Shown: positions 51,560 through 63,554, numbered from the stretch's first letter. The stretch: 64,000 bases of DNA from Caenorhabditis elegans (GCF_000002985.6 NC_003281.10:248001-312000); one strand, 5' to 3'. Numbers and translations are program-made. Notes: generated from the letters alone by a model not told the origin.

Positions 51560-54500
51560 ATCGAATCGCCGAGTTTGGTTATGAGAAATATTTTTTACGA
51601 CTTCCGGAGCCAGCGCTGAACAAGGTTCTGCGATATTTGAGGTAGTCGGAAGCCCAGCTGCCAACTCCTAAATTCCAGATTCCAGATATCCCGACCTGCA
51701 AACCCTCAAATCGATATGCCCGGAGCTCACCGACTTGTGCGATTTACACGTGAAGCTCATGGATCACAGCGAGTTCTATACTCACCCTAAATTCCAGTTC
51801 GAGCGTTGCTCCCCGGATGATGAGGAGGAGGAGGTGGTGGCTGGAAGGATCAGAAGCCCCAGAACCTCATCGTCAAGTGGACAGCTGGACAAGGTTGCCG
51901 ACGAGTTTGTGGTGAAGGATGTGGAGATCATGTCGGAGAGGCAGAACGCGTGTGCCACATATTTTGAGCCTACTAGATCGCTTTATCTGTTTGGTGGAGA
52001 GGTAAAATCGATGAAGATAGACAAACTTTGAGATTAAGCCGATTAAGCTTAGCGGCCTAAGCCTAAGGACTAAGCTTAAGGATCTAGGCTATTCCTAACG
52101 TTGGTTTAGCATTCTAAGCCTAAGGAGCTAAGGCTATGGACCTGCGGCTTAGAACCTAAGGACCCAAGACTATGGGCCTAACAAGGATCCTAGGAACTGT
52201 AGTCTCGGTACCTGAGCCTTTGGACCAAAGTCTAAGGAAATGAGGTAAACCTTAGGACCAGAGCCTATGAACCTGAACCTAATCAGCTAATCCTATTTTT
52301 CTAAGTCTGAGGAGCTAAGCCTTTGGCCTTGAGCCTATGGATCGAAGCTGTTTGTTCCAAGTTTTATTTTTAAGGGCTTCAGTGTATGGACCGAGGTCTG
52401 TGGAGCTAAGCCTACAGATCTAAGCGTTGCGATCTTAGTTTAAGATCCTAAGCCTTGAGACCTAAGTCTTTGGACCTAAGCCTTTGGACTTCAGTCTGAG
52501 GACCTAAGGGCCTCAGCCTATTCTCTAAGGTTTTTGATCCAAAAATAAAAATAAAAACTGAGCCAACAGTGTTGTATGCTTATCAATTTCTCTTCCAGGC
52601 CATCGATGGAGATGAGCATACCCCCGGTGCCGTATTCAATGACCTTTGGAGGCTGGACACGGCAACATTGAAATGGTCGCGAGTGATAATCTCATCTGCA
52701 CCATATCCATCGGCAATGTGCTACGCGTCACTTGTCACGTGGGGTGTAAGTGAAATAAAGATGAGCAAAACGTGTTGTGCCACGTGGTTTCAGAGTGCCC
52801 CATTTTGGTGTGATCTACGTAGATCTACAAAAAATGCGTTCTCAACTGATTTCGCATGGTTGAGAGCGTGCTGACGTTACATTTTTTGGCAAAAAAATCC
52901 CGCGTTTTTTGTAGATCACATCGTCATGGGACAGCCTGACACAACGTCTTGTGCATTATTTAAGTGTAAATGAAACTCATCACTATTGGGAACATATATT
53001 ACCGGTACAGAGAGAGTGTAGATTGTTAGAGAGTGACAGACATCCGGGACCCAAAGGGGCGGGGCACGGGAAGAGACGATTTGTGTCGATTTACAGAGTT
53101 TTCCTCGTTGTCATAATTTCGTAAATCGGCACAAATCGTCTCTTCCCGCGCCCCGCCCCTTTTGGTCCCGGATGTCTGTCACTCGCTAACAATCTACACT
53201 CTCTGTACCGGTAATAGTAAAAATTGTTATTGTTTTTAATATTGTAGTAGTAATTTAGTTTCTCAGGAACCTATTCGCATAGTTTAAATATGCATAGCAC
53301 ATCATTATTTGAGACATTTTGGCCCCTTCACCTGCAAAATAGCATTAAGGAATCAATTTTTCCGTGTTACAACGTGCTACATCGTGTTTGTGTTTCCGAT
53401 TATTTCAAATATTGTCCATTGTTTCGTAGTTTGATGTTTCTTCGTTTTTCTCTAATGTTTGAACATCATTTTTCTTTTTCACTATTCAGCAAAGTCAGTT
53501 CCTCCATAATTCTGCCAAGCAGCCTCTAATAAATGCCGAGTGTACAGACTCCGCCCCTTTTTCGCGTTTTTTTTGGCTTGCGAAAAAATGTCCCACTTCG
53601 TTTTCATTCACAACTCCTGAACCGTGTGACTTCATGCTCTAATATTTGAAATCCTACTAGAAATATTTTGCCCCACGGTGGAGCAGAAAACGGCATTAAG
53701 TTCGGAGCAAAATTGAGCCCAGGACGGCTTTCCCCAGTTTGAAAAAATTTTTTGTTGCTCTTTTTACCCCCAAAAAACCATGTTTTAATTGAATTAAAAT
53801 TCGGGTTTTGCTCTGTTTTGTTTCAAACTCATGTGCAAGATACTACTCAGAGAAACTGATTTTTTGAAAAAAAGTTTGAGTTCATAAGTGCAAATGGAAA
53901 AAAGTTGTGATAAAACAAAAGGCCAAAAAATGACATTTTGCCAAAAAAATTTTTTTTCCGAAAAAGTAGTTTTTCGTCATTATCTCAAGTTCTACTTCAT
54001 CTTTTTTGATATTTTTTTTGTTCACCCCACGTACAAAAGTACGCTGAACACGATTTTCAACTCAGAATTGGAAAAAGCTCTATGAGTCGGCCGAGCAAGA
54101 CGAATAAGTGCCACATTTTGCACACTTTCCCATTTTCGCGAATCTACTTTTTCCATCATAACTCGGTCAGTTTTCAAGTTTTCTTAGTTTTCTAAAAAAT
54201 GACGTGTAGGTCTCATCAAGACGCATCGAGACATATAAAATTTGTAAAAAGTTCAGTGGGAAAATTTTTCAAGAAAAAAATAATTCAAAAATTTAGTACT
54301 GGGGGGAGTGGTTTCCTGGGTCTCCTGAACATTTTTTCCACTAAAGTTTTGCGGAATGTATTTTTGATTCATAGTTTCTGATTTTATTTGATGGAAGATG
54401 AAGTTTCGTCGCATTAGAAATACTCTGCCAAGAGATATTATTTTTATTAATTTTCAGGCCAAAACTTGTTTTTTTCTATACATCTGTCTGTGTACAAGAT

Positions 54501-57500
54501 ATAGCCCTCAACTGTACGTCTCCTTTTTGGGAAATCAATAATGAGTACAATCCTGTAATAAAATTTTCAAAAATTCGTTTTCCCGCTGACATATCAGTAA
54601 TAAACGGTTTTCGAACGCCTTTTCTCAAAATGTAATTATTGAAGAAAGCGGAATCGAAAAACGACTCCCTCCAGAAATTTCCCTTCCCTACATCCCAGTT
54701 TTAGGTGTTTTCGGCATGGCCGAGTGGTTAGTGCGTATGATTGCAGAAATTTTGGTAGTTGGTTCAATTCTACCAAGTGACAAATTTTTTTGTTTTTTGT
54801 GAGTAATCGGGATTCGAATAGAAATATTCAATTTTATACAAAATATGGGTACGTCTCTCCCCATATAAAACCTCCTCAAACTTCAATCAATCAAAACTCA
54901 GCTTTAACTGATTCATCGGGTGCATCTGTTTTTGGTCAAACCGAACTCAAAAAACAAGAAGACTCCCATTGACCTACTGAAATTTTCACGAACCCTCTAA
55001 CAGGTTCGAGGCGAAGCCGAGTGCCTACGCCCGGCAAGGGGACTCGCCTTACACCCCCTACAACTGGCGGGCCCGCAGGGCCCGCTAGTCTAGGAGGTCT
55101 AAAAAGATTGGTGCAAAAACGGAACCTTTTTCTTGGCTCTCAATTTCTCCTATTCGTCTAAAGATCTCACTAATAAGACAATGGCATTTAAAGAAGGAGT
55201 CATCGTCAATGGGGAAATTGTTTTAAAGTGTAGTCTGTGTATTCAAACTTCCAATTATTGCAAAAGAAAAACAGAAAAAATCCGTTAAAATTGAGCATTT
55301 TCAGTCAGAAAAATAGTCGAAAAAGCTTTAAAATTTCACTACTAGGAATCCTAGGCCACCAGGATCAATCGAATTTTTGTCCTGTTGTGTATTGTATTTG
55401 TAATTATTAGGTCTCCAAATAAGTTCCGGGTCAAAAATCATAACTTTGTTCGTTGTGCATCGATTTTCATGAAACTTTGGGAATTTATGTTATCAACTAT
55501 GATCTTTCATTTGATAGTAATCACAAAATTTTTTGACCACCCCAAGTGTCCTAACTCGAAGCCAATTTTTTCCGGCATTTTTCAGATCTCGCTTCTTTTC
55601 AGCTTTGAATTGAGGTTTGTGTGCGGGTTTTGCTTTGTTTAGTATACATTATCAGAAAACAACAAAAATTTGGAAAAAAATCCGTACAAAAAATTTTTTT
55701 TGGTTGGTCGTCAAAAAATCTTCGAAAAAATTTTTGTCGAAAATTTTAGATTTTTCCACAAAAATGATGAAAACAAGTGCAAACTATTTTTTCAAATGTA
55801 AAACATATCAGTTTAGTCCGATACACTAAAATGATAAAAGAAAATATAATTTTTCGGATAATTTTTGAGTTTTTTGAATATTTCTTGAGATTCAAATTTC
55901 AAACTCAAATGATTTTTATGTGTAAAAATAGTTTACACTTGGTTACATCATTTTTGTGGAAAAAATCTAAAATTTTCGACAAAAATTTTTTCGAAGATTT
56001 TTTGACGACCAACCAAAAAAAATTTTTTATACGGATTTTTTTCCGAATTTTTGTTGTTTTCTAATAATGTATACTAAACAAAGCAAAACCCGCACACAAA
56101 CCTCAATTCAAAGCTGAAAAGAAGCGAGATCTGAAAAATGCCTGAAAAAATTGGCTCCGAGTTAGGACACTTGGGGTGGTCAAAAAATTTTGTGATTACT
56201 ATCAAATGAAAGATCATGGTTGATAACATAAATTCCCAAAGTTTCATAAAAATCGATTTGCAGCGAACAAAGTTATGATTTTTGACCCGGAACTTATTTG
56301 GAGACCTAATAGTACTTAATACAATTCCCTCATCTCAGTTTTCTCAAACTTTTTGAGAAAGAAAAACAAATTAAACTTTCAAATAATTACGTTTAAATCA
56401 ATATTTCGTTTAACGAATATGGCCTAGAAATCGTGTGGTGGCCTTGGTTTCATATGCGCGGGAAATTCAAATTCATCCACTTTCAGCCACTTTCGTCGAT
56501 TTCAACGGCTAAATGCTCAATGTTAACGGATTTTTCTCGTTTTTTCTCGTTCTTTTGCAATAATTGGAAGTTTGAATACAAATACTACATTTTAAAACAA
56601 TTTCCCCATTGACGATACTCCTTCTTTAATGTAACTGTATATATAGTGTAAGTAGTATAACTGCCAATGACCCTTCCCAGCTGGCCAGCCAGGTAGGTGA
56701 CCGTTATAAAAGGTCCATTAGCAATGACAATAGACTCCTCATCCTGTCTAACCGTCTGTGTCTCTACTAGGCACGTACTCTTTCTCTTTCTGTGCACAGT
56801 CATCAATTTATTTTTTTTGTCGGTCGTTGGTTTGTGAACGGTTTCTTATTTTTTATGAGGTCTATTTTTATAATACCCATTGTAAATGAAATGTAAGAAG
56901 TATTAAAGAAAACCAAAAAAAAAAACAGAAAAATGTTTGAATTTTTGAATTTTCATTATGTATAGCATTATTATTTGTTAACATACATTTTGAACGATAT
57001 TGAAGGCGATGTAGTCGAATTTTTTTATTGCTTTATTAGACTCAAAATTGTCTGAAAACACCGAATTTCATAATGAAACTTCTTGAAAACTTTTCTGAAA
57101 AAAGTTATGACGCCTTAAAAAATGGCCTAAAATTAGTTAAAATCGGAAATTTGAGTGACTTGACAATGTCGCAGCGACTGGAAACAATTTTTTTTTGAAA
57201 TCACCGTCAAATTTTGAGTATATAAGTTAATTACCTTCTCTCAAATTCCCGATTTTAACTAATTTTAGGCCATTTTTTGAGCCGTCATAACTTTTTTCTG
57301 AAAAGTTTTCACGTATTTCTGGCTTCCTTCAAAAGTTGAAATGGCAGAGTTTGCCGAACTAGGCCATTTTGGGTCGGAGATATTTTGTGTAGATTTACGG
57401 CGCGTTGCGTGTCGCGTCGCGGCTCGTTTTTAGTTGTAAAACTGATGTATTTGTCCGTGTGGAATACACGACACTTTTCCACGCGCTGTCCGGCAGGCAA

Positions 57501-60500
57501 TTGTCAATGGAGCGCGAAAATTCAATGAGAAAGGCCGGAACCCGCGTGTTTGGTAGATCACACCGAAATGGGACATTCTGGCACGACGCAACATCAAAGA
57601 AAATGCGATTTCCCAATTAAAAAAGTCTCAATTTTCTTAATTTTCAGACGCAACTAATTCTTTTCGGAGGAAACGACAATCGCCGCCGTTGTCCTTTCGC
57701 GAATGTACCGCCCGAGCTTCACTACTTTGACACGTCAACTTCCACGTGGCGATACGTGCCAGCAACTGGAAATTCGCCGTCATCAATCGGACATTCGGCA
57801 GTGGTTTCTGGCGATTATATGTTCGTCTATGGTGGATGGCCATTTATTCATAATGAACTACACTTGGAGACACCATTGGTAAAATTTTGCCGGAATTCGA
57901 CTTAATTTGAGCACAATTTGGTCGAAAATTGCCAAATTCTACTGGAAAAATGAAGGAATTCTAGTTGAAGTTTGGCTGAATTTGGCCTTAAATCAGCTAA
58001 AATAAGCTGAAATTTTCACTGAAAATAAGCCAAACCTCACAGAAATTCGGCTATAATTTAGTTGGAATTTGACTGAAATTAGCCTAAAACTGGTCGGATT
58101 TAGGCAGAAATTTAGTGCAATTTGGCCTAAAATGGGCTGAAATTAGCTGAAATTTTCACTTAAAATGAGCTAAACCTCACAGAAATTTGGCTAGAATTTA
58201 GTTGGAATTTGACTGAAATTAGCCTAAATCTGATCGGATTTAGGCCGAAATTCCGCTTAAACTCGGCTTGTAATTTCCAAAAAATTGACAATTTTTGACT
58301 GAATTTTTCCTAAAATTGGCTTAAATAAGTTGAAAGTTTGACTAAAAATTAGCCGAACCTCACAGAAATTTGACTAGAATGTAGTTGGAATTTGGTCTAA
58401 GGTGGCCGGATTTAGGTAGCAATTTAGCACATTTTGGCCGAAATATGGCAGAAATTGGCTGATTTTTACTGAAATTTTGCCTAAATTAGGCTTAAATATG
58501 ACGAAACTTAGACGAAATTTACTAAAATTTAGCTTTAAATTGCCTGAAATTTGGGCCGTATTTCGTCTAAAATTTCCCATAATTTTCAGAGAGTCGAACG
58601 GCTTCAGATTCTGGATATCAGGCACGAGACGTGGAAAACCGTACAGTTGGAGAAATGGAATCCAGCTGATCCGGCGCCGTTTCCAAGGTGATTGGAATGA
58701 CTGGAAAAAGCCTGAAACTGCAGAAAATTCGGGTGGAAAATTGGAAAACCCTGCAAATTTCCAGCTACAAATTTGCGAATTTTCGTAAAATCCACTTTAA
58801 AAATTTAGAAAATTCGGGGAAAATTTTTTTTTTCAAAAAATTTCAAGCGTGCCAATCAGGTTGTCCCATTATGGTTTGATCTACAAAAAATGTGGGAATT
58901 TTTTCTCCAAAAAACAGTGTGACGTCTATTAATCATGCAAAATCAGTTGAGAAGTCTGCGTCTAAATTCCCGCGTTTCTGGTAGATCTACGTAGATCAAA
59001 CCGAAATGGGACATTCTTACACCACGTGATATTGAAAATTTCGAATTTTCAGCTTGAAAATGTGAAAAAAATCGGAAAATTTCATAATTTTAGTAAAAAT
59101 ACGCAAAAATTGTGGAAAATCCAATTTTTTCCAGATTCCACACTCGAAAAACCAAACTAATACTAATCCGTGATGGTCTTCTACTCATCACCGGTGAGCT
59201 TATCCCTCAGGATTACGGTAGCTCCGTCCTACTACAATATGACGTCACAAACCCGCTAAATGACACGTGGCGATGGAAATCGATTCCGACGATTGGAAGG
59301 TGGTGGGGACGGAAATTTCTGCAGATGGAAGTACGTGGAGAAGCGGTTTTTCGATTGAATCCCGAATGTTCGATGCCGAATATTGAATTTCATCAAATTG
59401 CGGATGTTCGGAATGAGAAAATGATTCGATTGGTTTCTTTGGGAAGGTTGAGGAGTGAGGTGTGGAGCATTTTTTTTTTTGAGAAAGTTGGAGAAATTTG
59501 GAGCATTTTTGAGCATTTTAGAGAATGTGGAGCATTTTGGAAAAAATTTGGAAAGATTTGGAGTATTTTCAAGAAAGTTAGAGAAATTTGGAGCATTGTA
59601 AAGCATTTTTGAGTATTTTTTTAAGTTGGAAAAATTTGGAGCATTTTTGTGAGAAATGGGAAAGTTTTGAAGCATATTTGAGAGGTTTTGAGAAATTTTG
59701 AGTATTTAACAAAAATTTTAAGCATTTTGGAGCATTTTTGAACATTTTATAGAATTTTAGTGAATTTGGAGTATTTTTTGGATGAAGTTGGAGAAATTTG
59801 GAGTATTTTCAAAAAAGTTAGAGAAATTTGGAGCACTTTTTGAGAAAGTTTGAGAAAGGTGGAGCCTTGTGAAGCATTTTGAGCATTTGAGAGCATTATT
59901 GAACACTTTAACGCATTTTTCGAGAAAGTTGGAGAAATTTGGAAAATTTTAAAGCATTTTTGAGCGTTTTAGAGAATTTGGAGCATTTTTATACATTTCA
60001 AAGAATTTTAGTGAATTTGGAGCATTTTTTGAGAAAGTTGGAGAAATTTGGAATATTTTTGAGAAAGTTGGAGAAATTTGGAGCATTTTTAAGAAAGTTG
60101 GAGAAAGTTGGAGAAATTTGAAGCATTTTTTTAAATTTTGGAAACATTTGGATCATTTTTAAACATTTCAAAGAATTTTAAAGAACTTGGAGCATTTTTC
60201 GAGAAAGTTGGAGAAATTTAGAGAATTTGAAGCATTTTTTTAAGTTAGAGAAATTTGGAGCATTTGTGAAGCATTTTTCAGCATTTTAGCGAATTTGAAG
60301 CATTTTTCGAGAAAGTTAGAAAAGTTTGGAGCATTGTAAAGTATTTTTGAGCATTTTGAGCATTTGGAAAATTGCTTTTTTGAGAGGTTAAAGTCATTTT
60401 GAGGAATTTTGATTTAAAAAAATTTTTTTGATCATTTTGAAGCATTTTGGAGCTTTGTTGAACATTTTTTAAAAATTTGGAGCATTTTAAAGAAAGTTGG

Positions 60501-61893
60501 AGAAATTTGGAGTATTTTTTGGAAATTTTCGAGCGGTGTTAGAAATTTCAAAGCGTTTTTGAGAAATTTCCATTGGAATATTTTGGAAACAGATGGAGCA
60601 TTGCTTTTTAATTCGGGAAGTTTTAGTGGAATTTGGAACATTTTAAAGCATTTTTGAACACTTTTGAGCATTTGTGAGAATTGTGTGAAATTTGAAAATT
60701 TTTGAAAATTTTAGCGGAGCATTTTGAAAAAAAGTGGAGCATTTTTGAGCATTTTTGAGAGGTTTAAGTCATTTTGAGTTTTTAAAAAAATTTGAGTATT
60801 TTGGAGCATTATTGAGCATTTTAAAGAATTTTAGTGAATTTGGAGCATTTTTGAGAAAGTTGAAGAAATTTGGAATCTTTTGGAGTATTTTGGATAAAGT
60901 TGGAGAAAAATGGAGCATTTTTTAGAAAGATGGAGCATTGCTTTTTAATTCGGCAAGTTTCAGTATAATTTTGAGCATTTTGGAGCAATTTTGAGCATTT
61001 TAGAAAATTAGTGAGATATTTGGGTAATTTTGGAGTTTTTTTTGAGAGGTTTAGGTCAGTTTGGGAAATTTGGAGCATTTTAAAGCATTTCTGATAAATT
61101 CGAAAAGTTTAAATTAATTTTTGAGTATTTCATATGATTTTTTGAATTACCAATATTTTTTAGCATTCCAAAAATTTTTTTTTTGCACAAAAAAGGCAAA
61201 AATACGAAAATATCGATTTTCTGGAATTTATTAGAACAATTTTTGAGCTCAAGAAACACCGGAAAATGAGAAAATTAAAAATATCGAAAATTATAATTGT
61301 TTCGTTTAAAAAAAATATCGTTGAACCCCAAAAAAAAATTTAAAAGGCCTCAAAAAATCGATTTTTCAGTCGAAAACTGCCGGAAAACCTCAAAAATTAT
61401 GCTTTTTTTTCAGAAAAAAAGGGCAAAAACCCGAAAATATAGATTTTTCCAAAAAAAAATTAGTTGTTTTTTTGATTTTTTTTACCTCTAGAAACACCTG
61501 ATATTAAGAACATTTTGACTTTTAAGTGAATTGTTTTTTGCTAAAAAAAACACCGTAAAACCGCAAAAAAAAACTCTTTAAAAAAAATCGAATTTTCTAG
61601 ATTTTTGAGTCGAAAACTGCCGGAAAACTGCCGGAAAACTGCCGGATAACCTTCAAAAACAATTTTTTTTTCAGTGTGCTCCTCTGGTTCGAGCCACATT
61701 TGCCGAGGAATACGATGCTGTACAATCCGGTTATCGAGATTTTGCCCGCCAACTCAAATGTCATTTGGAAATGGAATATAAGAGAAGAATTGATACGTCA
61801 TCAAATGACACGTGTGCTATTTTCAAATATCTCAATTTGGTGTGCAAAATTGGAGGATGCTTTGTTAGGGGGTACTACGTAGACACAATTTGA
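51560..61893 (+). CDS. F-box/kelch-repeat protein (FBXO42-like), 5' end unresolved
   Basis: Seven exons: 51560-51641, 51686-52001, 52599-52745, 57648-57878, 58590-58687, 59135-59459 and 61675-61893 (TGA), giving at least 471 aa with consistent phases. An F-box-like stretch (FLRLPEPALNKVLRYLRYPD, then LQTLKSICPELTDLCDL) is followed by an acidic EEEE linker and kelch blades: YLFGGE, FNDLWRLDTATLKW, LILFGGNDN, YFDTSTSTWRYVPATG, HSAVVSGDYMFVYGGWPF and LQYDVTNPLNDTWRW. The blade FNDLWRLD..W..PYPS resembles human FBXO42. F-box/kelch proteins are substrate adaptors of SCF ubiquitin ligases; Skp1 binding here is inferred only. The first exon needs one upstream base, so at least one 5' exon with the ATG is missing. 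It is divergent from ads-1. Confidence 0.8.
52002..52598 (+). repeat. CCTAAG-rich degenerate repeat in kelch intron 2
   Basis: 52030-52530 is a degenerate ~12-24-base repeat of the type AGCCTAAGGACCTAAGCC. GCCTAA, the complement of the nematode telomere unit TTAGGC, appears several times but never in long pure runs. Confidence 0.8.
52770..52947. repeat. GATCTAC inverted-repeat element, copy 4
   Basis: Ends ACGTGTTGTG and CACAACGT. TGTGATCTACGTAGATCTAC lies at the left and TTTGTAGATCACATCGTCAT at the right. Confidence 0.8.
52997..53216. repeat. Fold-back element in kelch intron 3
   Basis: Arms of about 95 bases beginning TATTACCGGTACAGAGAGAG and running through GGGACCCAAAGGGGCGGGGC and AAGAGACGATTTGTG; the inverse ends at ACCGGTAATA. 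The loop is about 30 bases. Confidence 0.9.
53217..54711 (+). other. Kelch intron 3, unannotated stretch
   Basis: 1.5 kb of mixed composition with words seen in many worm repeats (TCATAACTCGGTCAGTTTTC, GTCCCACTTCGTTTTC). No exon, RNA gene or terminal repeat can be defined by eye. Part of it may belong to the element ending at 55088. Confidence 0.35.
54712..54781 (+). pseudogene. tRNA-like relic
   Basis: TGGCCGAGTGGTTA (A box) is followed after about 30 bases by GGTTCAATTCTACC (B box). The T arm GGTAG/CTACC pairs, but the anticodon arm and acceptor stem do not, so it is a tRNA remnant or tRNA-derived element and not a working tRNA. Confidence 0.5.
54985..55088 (+). mobile_element. Helitron-like 3' terminus
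   Basis: A GC-rich tail ends in a perfect hairpin (GCGGGCCC at 55067-55074, loop GCA, GGGCCCGC at 55078-55085), then CTAG followed by T. A terminal hairpin before CTRR next to a T is the hallmark of Helitron 3' ends. The 5' end (after an A, starting TC) was not found, so the element's length is unknown; it contains no helicase coding sequence in this intron. Confidence 0.6.
55185..56631. mobile_element. Outer fold-back element
   Basis: Arms 55185-55306 and 56512-56631 are inverse copies (CATTTAAAGAAGGAGTCATC / TATTCAAACTTCCAATTATTG..). Between them sits a second complete fold-back (55406-56310). Confidence 0.78.
55406..56310. mobile_element. Inner fold-back element with ~370-base arms
   Basis: Left arm ATTAGGTCTCCAAATAAGTT.. 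(55406-55780) and right arm (55935-56310) are near-perfect inverse copies, including GTGTCCTAACTCG and GTTTAGTATACATTAT. The centre is about 150 bases. No transposase frame is present. Confidence 0.9.
57086..57310. repeat. Fold-back element near kelch exon 4
   Basis: AAAACTTTTCTGAAAAAAGT..GGCCTAAAATTAGTTAAAAT at the left is matched by its inverse at the right, ending 57310. Arms are about 70 bases. Confidence 0.87.
57370..57600. repeat. Composite repeat debris before kelch exon 4
   Basis: GATTTACGGCGCGTTGCGTG and the following GC-rich stretch, then one end of a GATCTAC element (GTAGATCACACCGAAATGGG). It ends ~50 bases before the acceptor of exon 4. Confidence 0.6.
57879..58589 (+). repeat. 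~125-bp degenerate tandem repeat in kelch intron 4
   Basis: AACCTCACAGAAATTTGGCT followed by AGAATTTAGTTGGAATTTGA recurs near 58030, 58150 and 58350. The rest is AT-rich. Confidence 0.7.
58845..59027. repeat. GATCTAC inverted-repeat element, copy 5
   Basis: TGTCCCATTATGGTTTGATC at the left and GATCAAACCGAAATGGGACA at the right. It is oriented opposite to copies 3 and 4 judging from the inner AAATCAGTTGAGAAGTC. Confidence 0.8.
59460..61100 (+). repeat. GGAGCATTTTTGAGAAAGTT array in kelch intron 6
   Basis: 1.6 kb of a degenerate purine-rich repeat built from GAGCATTTT, GAGAAAGTTGGAGAAATTTG and AAAGAATTTTAGTGAATTTG. There is no fixed period by eye; several ~90-base blocks recur. Confidence 0.85.
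61101..61674 (+). other. Rest of kelch intron 6
   Basis: AT-rich. A short CCGGAAAACTG triplication lies at 61618-61647, just before the final exon. Confidence 0.5.
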
Positions 61894-63121
61894 CGGAATT
61901 TTCGAAAAATTTGGAAAAAATCCGAGTTTCAAATAATAGGAAAACTATTTAGAGTTATTTTTTGAAAAATTAAAAACTTTCAGATACTTTTTTTCAGAAT
62001 TTTGGAATTTTTTTGAACGTTTTGAGAAATTCACGAAAAAATTTTTTAAAAGGTAAAAAATTTGGAAAATGTAATTTTTAGGATATTTCAGGGTTTTTTT
62101 TTCCAAATTTCAAAAATTTCAAGAAAAAAAAATCTCTCTTTTGACAAAAATTAAAAAAATTTTTTTTTTCAAATTTCCAGAATTTTTACATTTTTTTACA
62201 ACCAAAACGTTTTGTTCACAGAAAATTCACAGAAAGTTTTTTGGAACTAAGAGGTTTTAGGGTTTTAAGTAATTCGAAAAATTTTTTTTAAAAATCCAAA
62301 ATTTCTAAAAATAGTTTCAAAAAAAATTATCATATAATTTAAGACACAACCAATTAAACAATTGTTCTTTAAATTAAAATTAAACAAAAAAAAACATTTT
62401 TGGACGATTTTCGAAAAATTTGAAAATAATACGTTTTTCAGGTTTATTTTAAAATTTCCAAAATTTCAGAAAATTGAACACTATTTGGAATTTTTTTTTC
62501 AAATTTCCAGAATTTTTTAATTGTTTTATACACCCCGAACGTTTTGAGAAATTCACGAAATTTTTTTTTTTAAAGTTAAAAATTTGGAAAAATCCTCCCA
62601 TTTTTGAATTTAAATTTACATTTTTTTTGAAATTTGGAATTTTTCAGGATTTTTTCCAAAAAAAAAAAAACTAAAGAAATTCGAACATTTTGAATTTTTT
62701 TTAAAATTTACCAAACTATTTCCGAATTTAAAAAATTTAAATTGTTTTTCCTGTGTATTTTTGAATTCCAAATTTCAAGGGAAATCATAAAATTCGGAAA
62801 AAAATGCTTTAAAAACGTCTAATATTCAGATTTTTTCAAAAATTGCTAGTTTTTTTACAAGTTTTTTTTCGGATTTTTGTGATCCCTACAGTTCCTAAAA
62901 AAATTTTTTTTCAAATTTCCAGAATTTTTACATTTTTTTACAACCCAAACGTTTTGGGAAATTCACGGAAATTTTTTTAAAAAAAGTTAAAAATTAGGAA
63001 ACTGTCGATTTTCTGGATTTTTTGAAACTAAGAGGTTTAAAGGCTTTAAGTAATTCGAAAAAATTGAAAAAAATCCAAAATTTCTAAAAATAATTAAAAA
63101 AAAAATTCTATAATCTAATAG
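61894..63121. repeat. AT-rich flank, tandemly duplicated
   Basis: No gene. A ~1.2-kb unit starts again near 63558: AAGACACAACCAATTAAA at 62341 and 63561, and CAGAAAATTGAACACTATTT at 62467 and 63661. Smaller words (CAAATTTCCAGAATTTTTAC) recur within the unit. Confidence 0.75.
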
Positions 63122-63554
63122 AATAAAGGTTTTTGTTGGATGAGCTGTGTAACTCTAGACTATATGTGATTATATAAAAGGGATTTATTAAGCGGAAAAC
63201 AGGTACAGCAACCTAACACAGGAACGGGAAGGGAAAAGGGGAGAAGGGAACGAGAAACGAGTAAACGGAAAAAGGCCAAGAATGAGCGCTCTCGTCGCCT
63301 TATATAGTGCGGCGAGAGACGCAGAGAAGACAGGGGAAATTAGAATACGTCCGCGCCCGCTGTCGGTCAAGATCGTCTCTCCTCCTACTGTAGAGTGTAA
63401 TGTTGTACGCCTAGTCGTTGTGTGCACGTCGGTGACGAGTTCCACGAGTCATCGAGCATCTGAAATCAAACGAGAAGGCACGAAATAAGTATAAGTATTT
63501 ATCTAACTAAAAGTATTACGAATATAAGAGTGTGAAAAGGTGCTGATCCTTACA
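63122..63554 (-). mobile_element. Solo-LTR-like insertion
   Basis: A GC-richer ~430-base block in AT-rich DNA. On the - strand it begins TGTAAGGATCAGCACC, has a TATA box (CTATATAAGG, about 63299-63308), then AATAAA (63184-63189), and ends CATCCAACA at 63134, i.e. a TG..CA unit of 421 bases with U3-R-U5 order. AATAG flanks it at 63117-63121 and 63554-63558. The copy of the surrounding duplication at ~62330-62345 lacks it. No internal retrotransposon genes are present. Confidence 0.62.

Noticed and set aside
59460..59612. C-terminal extension of the kelch exon (IWSIFEHFREC.. repeats)
   Set aside because: The donor GTGTGG at 59460 joins in phase to the 61675 exon, and the extra residues come from the intronic GAGCATTTT array.
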